The notes below the pieces were generated by a model. That model was not told where the DNA came from and did no database searches. It was given only the letters and a program-made list of their open reading frames with translations. This document shows, one piece after another, positions 6,274 through 10,733 of a DNA stretch of 10,733 nt (positions within the stretch are counted from its first letter, which is position 1; every line of letters starts with the position of its first letter). The stretch covers positions 1-10,733 of the forward strand of contig JAFPLG010000013.1 in assembly GCA_017402895.1 (NCBI GenBank). Direction: 5' to 3'. Origin of the DNA: Paludibacteraceae bacterium. GTDB lineage: Bacteria > Bacteroidota > Bacteroidia > Bacteroidales > Paludibacteraceae. The position numbers and the translations under genes were made by a program.

Positions 6274-7539
6274 ATGCGTCGTTATTATGCCATATTATTC
6301 ACGCTACTGTTGGCCTTAGGAGCCAATGCACAGATACAGGTTCATGCACTAATCTCCTCTATCAAGACGCTGAAGGCCGAACGTCTATCCTCCACCACAC
6401 TGGAACGTCCGTTTCTTGTACTAAAAGATGGTTTTGTCGACGGCTCGGAAGAAGAGAACACACTGCATATCTCCTTCGACGAGATGAGCCACGACGTCCA
6501 TTTCTACACCTACACTCTTCTGCATCTCGACCGTGATGGTCAAACGAGCAATATTACCAGCAACGAATACCTACGAGGGTTTACTACAGCCGAGATTAGT
6601 GACTATAGTCACTCCTTGAATACGGCCATCGAATATACCCACTATCAGTTCGATTTTCCGAACCCCAACATGCAGTTAACGGCAAGCGGACGTTACCGTC
6701 TCCTTATTTACGAAGACAACAATCCGGATAAACAAGTAGCCTATGTGGATTTCATGGTGGTTGATCCGCGCGTACAAGTCGTACCTCAGTTGCGCTACAA
6801 CACCCAACGCGAGATAAATGGTCGTTACCAACAACTGGATATAGATGTACGCTTGTCCGCCGTCAACGTACGAGATCCGCAAGAGATAAGCCTGGTGGTT
6901 GAACAGAACAACCGTTCGGACAATCGAGTGACGATTACACAACCTACGTTTATCCAGGGCGATGTTCTTCGCTATGTCAACCAACCGGCACTCATCTTCG
7001 AAGGCGGAAACGAGTATCGTCATCTCGACTGTTTCTCCACCTATCTGGCCGGAACGAATATCGATCGTATCGCCTACATGAACGGAGCATACCATGCGAT
7101 ACTGTTTCCGGACGAAGCACGCACAAACAACCAGCTCTATATTCATGAGTTCGACTCGGATGGCCAGTTTATCGTGAACGCCGAGCGCACCAACGATATA
7201 GACACCGAAGCAGAATATATGTGGGTTCACTGGTTGCTTCCCGAAAAACTGCATCTGGACGGCACGTTCTATGTAGGTGGTGACCTATTCGAGAATCGGA
7301 TGACAGAAGCCAACCGAATGAGCTACGATAGCGAATACGGTTGTTATTATCTTACGGCACTGGTAAAACAGGGCGGCTACGACTATCAATACTGGTTTGT
7401 AGAGAAGTCAAAAAAGACTGCCACTACGCAACGAAGCGAGGGCAGTCATTGGGAAACGGAGAACAAATACGCTATTTACGTCTATTATCGTCCGTTTGGC
7501 AGCCGCTACGACCAACTGGTTGGTCTTACGCTGCTCTAA
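6274..7539 (+). CDS. Type IX secretion system plug protein (DUF5103 family)
   Basis: It encodes 421 residues from the ATG at 6274. The ATG at 6268 would add two residues, and the in-frame TTG at 6214 would run through the promoter and is rejected. The N-terminus MRRYYAILFTLLLALGANA is a signal peptide with an ANA cleavage site. The mature protein shows DUF5103 hallmarks: LHISFDEMSHDVHFYTYTLLHLD, NEYLRGFTTAEISDYSHS, EYTHYQFDFPNPNMQLTASGRYRLLIYED, VEQNNRSDN, and FEGGNEYRHLD (each a short stretch within residues about 40-270). In the Flavobacterium SprA structure, a protein of this family seals the periplasmic side of the translocon pore, so it is needed for the outer membrane to stay tight during cargo export. 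Length fits the family. It has its own promoter and no other T9SS gene in the window. Its stop codon interlocks with that of the opposing esterase gene. Confidence 0.9.
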   Translation: MRRYYAILFTLLLALGANAQIQVHALISSIKTLKAERLSSTTLERPFLVLKDGFVDGSEEENTLHISFDEMSHDVHFYTYTLLHLDRDGQTSNITSNEYLRGFTTAEISDYSHSLNTAIEYTHYQFDFPNPNMQLTASGRYRLLIYEDNNPDKQVAYVDFMVVDPRVQVVPQLRYNTQREINGRYQQLDIDVRLSAVNVRDPQEISLVVEQNNRSDNRVTITQPTFIQGDVLRYVNQPALIFEGGNEYRHLDCFSTYLAGTNIDRIAYMNGAYHAILFPDEARTNNQLYIHEFDSDGQFIVNAERTNDIDTEAEYMWVHWLLPEKLHLDGTFYVGGDLFENRMTEANRMSYDSEYGCYYLTALVKQGGYDYQYWFVEKSKKTATTQRSEGSHWETENKYAIYVYYRPFGSRYDQLVGLTLL

Positions 7540-8882
7540 TATTTAATTCGCAGCTTTTGTCCGGGCTGAATAACCGACTTATCCGTCATTTTATTCATCT
7601 TACGTAGTTGGTCAACCGATATGCCATACTTATGAGCGATTGACCACTGGCTCTCACCCGACTTAACGGTATGCCATTTGGCAGCCTCAGCTTTCTTTTT
7701 GGCCTCTTCTGCTGCTTTCTTCTTAGCTGCTTCCTCAGCGGCTTTCTTTTTTGCTGCTGCCTCTGCTGCAGCCTTCTTCTTAGCGGCTTCCTCTGCCGCC
7801 TTCTTTTTTGCAGCGGCCTCAGCCTGCGCCTTCTTTTGTGCGGCTAACTTCTCAGCAGCCTCACGTTCCGCTTTTTCCTTGGCAGCTTTCTCTTGCGCCG
7901 CCTTTTCCTGCGCTAACTTCTCTTGGGCAGCTTTTTCCTGGGCAGCCTTCTCTTGCGCCGAATTATCCTTTGCGGCCGTCTCCTGCACAGTTCTGACTGC
8001 AGTCTTTGCTGTATCCTTTGCTACGGGCGTTGAATTTGGAGCTGGTTTTTCTACCACTGCCGATTTGTTAGCATCCTTACCATTGACCGTTTCTATCTTC
8101 GTAGAATTGGCTTTCAGTCCTTTGTAGGCAAGCGGCAGATATTCTTTCAGATCAAATGTCTCTTTAATCTGGCGAGGCTTATCCTTTTTCGAATGCAAGA
8201 AGAGCCACTCGTAGGTCTGGTTCAGATAAAACATACGAGCAAGAGTCGCATGATTCACCGAGTCCAGACGATCATATCGCAATGTCTGATCGCCACCTCC
8301 GGCGTTCCGGATCACAGCCACTACAGTATCCGATTTGTCAACCGTGACCGCTGCATCATCTACACCGTGAATAATCCAAAGCGGCACATCCTTCAATTTA
8401 GAACAGTCTTTCAGGGTTGTTCCGCCACACAGGGAGATGGCTGCAGCCACACGTTTGGGATATGTTCCGGCATAATCCAGCGTACCATAACCTCCCAACG
8501 ACATACCTATCACGTAGATTCGGTTAGTGTCCACCTTGTAGTTTTTGATAGTCCAGTCAACCAAGTCATTTACCTTCTTTGGTTTCCAGCCTTCACCAGG
8601 ACTTTGTGGAGCTAGTATCAGCGCGTTGATCTTACGACCGTACTGCAAGGCACTAAGCGGTCCATACCGACGCACTCGACTCATATCTGTGCCGCACAAA
8701 CTTTTACCGTGCAGAAAGACTACAAGCGGCAATTCCGCCTTATCCTCTTGGTATGTATTAGGAACATACACCCAGAAGTTATAGGCATTTTTGACCGTGC
8801 CTTCGTACGAATAAAGGGTCTGAGCAAAACTGTTGACAGCACACATTACTGCCACAAAACTTATCAATAGTAGCTTTTTCAT
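7536..8882 (-). CDS. Exported COG4099-type serine esterase/peptidase fused to a C-terminal LysM domain
   Basis: It encodes 448 residues with signal peptide MKKLLLISFVAVMCAVNSFAQ. Residues about 24-232 form an alpha/beta hydrolase: oxyanion-region FLHGK (56-60), APQSPGEGW (91-99), nucleophile elbow GMSLGG with Ser128, IIHGVDD with the likely acid Asp175 or Asp176, and SVNHAT with His211. The pattern fits the COG4099 predicted peptidase/esterase group; the substrate is unknown (acyl esters on polysaccharide are plausible). Residues about 260-305 are a Thr/Lys/Pro-rich linker, and 305-401 are an Ala/Glu/Lys repeat likely to form a long helix. Residues 402-447 are a LysM domain (WHTVKSGESQWSIAHKYGIS, then LRKMNKM and IQPGQKLRI), expected to bind N-acetylglucosamine-containing glycans such as peptidoglycan. 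It starts 6 bases after the kinase gene and so is probably co-transcribed. No T9SS tail is seen, so a periplasmic cell-wall location is favoured. Confidence 0.85.
   Translation of the reverse strand: MKKLLLISFVAVMCAVNSFAQTLYSYEGTVKNAYNFWVYVPNTYQEDKAELPLVVFLHGKSLCGTDMSRVRRYGPLSALQYGRKINALILAPQSPGEGWKPKKVNDLVDWTIKNYKVDTNRIYVIGMSLGGYGTLDYAGTYPKRVAAAISLCGGTTLKDCSKLKDVPLWIIHGVDDAAVTVDKSDTVVAVIRNAGGGDQTLRYDRLDSVNHATLARMFYLNQTYEWLFLHSKKDKPRQIKETFDLKEYLPLAYKGLKANSTKIETVNGKDANKSAVVEKPAPNSTPVAKDTAKTAVRTVQETAAKDNSAQEKAAQEKAAQEKLAQEKAAQEKAAKEKAEREAAEKLAAQKKAQAEAAAKKKAAEEAAKKKAAAEAAAKKKAAEEAAKKKAAEEAKKKAEAAKWHTVKSGESQWSIAHKYGISVDQLRKMNKMTDKSVIQPGQKLRIKY
7680..7970 (-). repeat. Degenerate Ala/Glu/Lys coding repeat in the esterase-LysM linker
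   Basis: Two repeat styles adjoin within residues 305-401: an AQEKA pentad repeated about six times, then an EEAAKKKAA-like unit of about 9-10 residues repeated about four times. The DNA repeat is imperfect, with synonymous changes between units, as expected of an expanding coding repeat under selection for a helix. Copy-number differences between strains would be expected. Confidence 0.75.
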
Positions 8883-8888
8883 AGGCTC

Positions 8889-10733
8889 TTACTTTTTCGA
8901 ATTAGTTTCCGTCTCTGCATTATCTTCCTCTTCCTCATCGTCATGATAATAATTATAGGTATTTATTGCATCTTGGTTACGTTTTGAGAATCTTGAACGA
9001 CGACGTTTTCCGTAGCCATATGCACCATATCCATATCCTCCGTAGCCATAGCCATAACCTCCATAACCATAGCCATAGCCATAACCGTAGCCTCCATATG
9101 AGAAGCGACCCTCAATAGGAATATCCGACAGCACAATTTGTACTTTCTCCTGATTTTCTACCACTTCCGCCATTTGCTCAAGCGTCAGTTTACAGAGTCC
9201 CTTATCCGTCTGCATACAACGAACAACAAACAAGCACAGATCCGATTGATCAATCAGCGGATAGGCATCCGGAACCAGTCCGATAGGCGATGTATCGATG
9301 ATGATATACGAATAGCGTTCACGCAAATTTTGCAGCATTTCTGCCATCTTATCCGAGTGAATCAACTCTCCCGGGTTAGGCGGCACCGTACCGGCAAGCA
9401 TCAGATCAAAGCCAAACGGAGTATCTGTCACGATGATATCATCCAGTTCGCAGTCTCCTATCAAGTAGTTAGTCAGTCCAAGACCATCCTCCAGACCCAG
9501 TTTGGTATGCAGGTTCGGCTTACGTATATCAGCATCTACCAGCAGGGTCTTTTTGCCAGTCATCGAGTATAGGGCTGCCAGATTCGAGCAAAGGAAGGTC
9601 TTACCGTCACCCGACTCCGTTGAACTGACTGTCAAGAGCAGATTCTCTTTGCGTTTCACCACAAACTCAATACGCGTACGTATCGAGCGCAACATCTCAG
9701 CGTAGCTGGATTTAGGACGGGCACGAACCAACGTAGGATTCTGATTGCGGGCATGACGCACCGAACCTATCAGACGGAACATCTTCAGTTTCACCACATC
9801 CTTCGGCGAACGAATCTTATTATTGAGCACCTCGCTTAGGATAATCAATACCAGCGGAATCAGGAAACCGATAATCAGATACGTGCTCATCGTTTTCTTC
9901 TTCGCGGTCGCGTTCATGATGGATATCGTACGAGCCTTATCCAGCACCGTATTATCCGGTGTGTTGCTGGCTTTCTGAATCTCAGCCTCTGCTCGTTTCT
10001 GCAAGAAGAAGGTATAATAGTTATCGTCGATTCGGTAGTTACGCTCAATAGCCACCATCTGCAGTTCCTTCTCCGGCAGGCTCTTGATCTCGGTTTCCAC
10101 CTCCTCATACCGACGTTCCAAGTCGGCCTTCTCTATCTTAAGCGAAGCACGCATCGACGAAACCACCTCCGATATAGCTGTCTTCACGTTCTCTATATCG
10201 TTGGTATACTTTGCGTAATAAACATTTCTATCTGTCAGTTCGCCACGCTGAATACGCAAGTCGTTCAGCTGTTGAACCAACGCCATCAGCGTCGGGTCGT
10301 TCAGTCCCAGTGTAGCAGGGGCTATAACAGCTCCGTTCTCTATATTTGTCGACAGATACTTGGTCAGATAATCAAAATAGGTCTCGCGCAGACGAAGCGC
10401 CAAAGCTTGTTCATCGTAGCTAGCCACCCGTCCCATCAACTGACCGGCATAGGAGTTGACATCCACAAACTTATTAGCCTGACGGAAATTCGTCATTGCA
10501 CTCTCACTATGTTCCAATGCATCCTGCAAGTTCACCAACTGGTCGTTGATAAAATGAATCGACTTCTCGGCCACCTCATTCTTCTGTTCCAAGGATTTTT
10601 GCAGGTATATCTCAGCCAGTTTATCGATAAACTCACAGTCACGTTGCGGCGTCTCGCTCGTCAGAGAAATACCCAATACCGAACTACCCTCGCTCACAAA
10701 GTTGAACGACAAACGGTTCATAAACTCATCCAC
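8889..10733 (-). CDS. Wzc-like exopolysaccharide chain-length regulator and bacterial tyrosine kinase (5' partial)
   Basis: The frame is open to the window edge; the GTG at 10731-10733 is an internal Val codon, so the N-terminus (first membrane helix and part of the Wzz domain) lies outside. Of the visible 614 residues, about 30-250 are a long periplasmic coiled coil ending in a GNVR-type motif (LPEKELQMVAIERNY, YYTFFLQKRAEAEIQKAS, 219-256). The second membrane helix is about 282-300. The cytoplasmic kinase domain shows ExxRxxR (E346, R349, R352), Walker A SSTESGDGKT (370-379), Walker A' LLVDADIRKP (397-406) and Walker B YIIIDTSP (476-483). The tail has 13 tyrosines in a Gly-Tyr block (545-575), a basic stretch KRRRSRFSKR and an acidic end (DDEEEEDN). 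In this family, tyrosine-tail autophosphorylation and cycling control polymer length and export. It leads into the esterase gene across a 6-base gap. Confidence 0.93.
   Translation of the reverse strand: MDEFMNRLSFNFVSEGSSVLGISLTSETPQRDCEFIDKLAEIYLQKSLEQKNEVAEKSIHFINDQLVNLQDALEHSESAMTNFRQANKFVDVNSYAGQLMGRVASYDEQALALRLRETYFDYLTKYLSTNIENGAVIAPATLGLNDPTLMALVQQLNDLRIQRGELTDRNVYYAKYTNDIENVKTAISEVVSSMRASLKIEKADLERRYEEVETEIKSLPEKELQMVAIERNYRIDDNYYTFFLQKRAEAEIQKASNTPDNTVLDKARTISIMNATAKKKTMSTYLIIGFLIPLVLIILSEVLNNKIRSPKDVVKLKMFRLIGSVRHARNQNPTLVRARPKSSYAEMLRSIRTRIEFVVKRKENLLLTVSSTESGDGKTFLCSNLAALYSMTGKKTLLVDADIRKPNLHTKLGLEDGLGLTNYLIGDCELDDIIVTDTPFGFDLMLAGTVPPNPGELIHSDKMAEMLQNLRERYSYIIIDTSPIGLVPDAYPLIDQSDLCLFVVRCMQTDKGLCKLTLEQMAEVVENQEKVQIVLSDIPIEGRFSYGGYGYGYGYGYGGYGYGYGGYGYGAYGYGKRRRSRFSKRNQDAINTYNYYHDDEEEEDNAETETNSKK
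9009..9101 (-). repeat. Gly-Tyr coding microsatellite in the kinase tail
   Basis: A hexanucleotide-like repeat encodes GY dipeptides with occasional GGY and one AY (residues 545-575), 13 tyrosines in 31 residues. Codons vary (TAT/TAC; GGA/GGC/GGT), so the protein pattern is conserved more than the DNA. Such tails are the phosphorylated cluster in Wzc-like kinases. Confidence 0.85.

Noticed and set aside
7678..8127. Plus-strand Ala/Phe/Ser-rich open frame of 149 codons
   Set aside because: It is the complement of the Ala/Glu/Lys linker; the low-complexity composition is explained by that repeat.
10731..10733. GTG at the window edge as the start of the kinase
   Set aside because: Family members carry an N-terminal membrane helix and Wzz domain before this point, so the gene continues outside the window.

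Overview
The window looks like Bacteroidota chromosome, most likely order Bacteroidales. The evidence is promoters of the Bacteroidetes type (TTTG, then about 20 bases, then TAnnTTTG), absence of Shine-Dalgarno sequences at the starts, a type IX secretion system (T9SS) plug protein, an OmpA-tailed outer-membrane barrel protein, and a Wzc-like polysaccharide kinase with a Gly-Tyr tail. I cannot name a genus from the sequence alone.

Left part, plus strand, 1-5478: (i) an OmpA-family outer-membrane protein that enters from before base 1; (ii) a large secreted adhesin-like protein (IgGFc-binding-like, PKD and Ig-like regions, and a C-terminal tail of a kind recurring in Bacteroidales exported proteins); (iii) only 8 bases later, a GTG-started PAP2-type membrane phosphatase. 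All three act at the cell envelope or outside it.

Centre, 5479-6260: a largely non-coding region with two tRNA genes pointing toward each other. tRNA-Val(TAC) is on the plus strand and tRNA-Thr(CGT) on the minus strand, and they have nearly identical promoters. Downstream of tRNA-Thr lies the most unusual structure of the window. A 115/116-bp unit is tandemly repeated, and each unit starts with an exact copy of the last ~20 bases of the tRNA (T-loop to discriminator) and carries its own terminator hairpin. The layout closely resembles the tyrT tandem repeats of Escherichia coli, but in an unrelated tRNA gene and phylum.

Right part, 6261-10733: a plus-strand T9SS plug protein gene has its own promoter. 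It meets a minus-strand gene pair tail to tail, the two stop codons sharing the four bases CTAA. The minus-strand pair is a Wzc-like chain-length regulator and tyrosine autokinase (start outside the window), followed 6 bases later by an exported serine esterase of the COG4099 type joined through a long Ala/Glu/Lys linker to a C-terminal LysM domain. This pairing suggests surface-polysaccharide export coupled to an enzyme held at the cell wall.

The candidates for something undescribed are the tRNA-Thr tail array and, second, the esterase-LysM protein. The other genes belong to known families.
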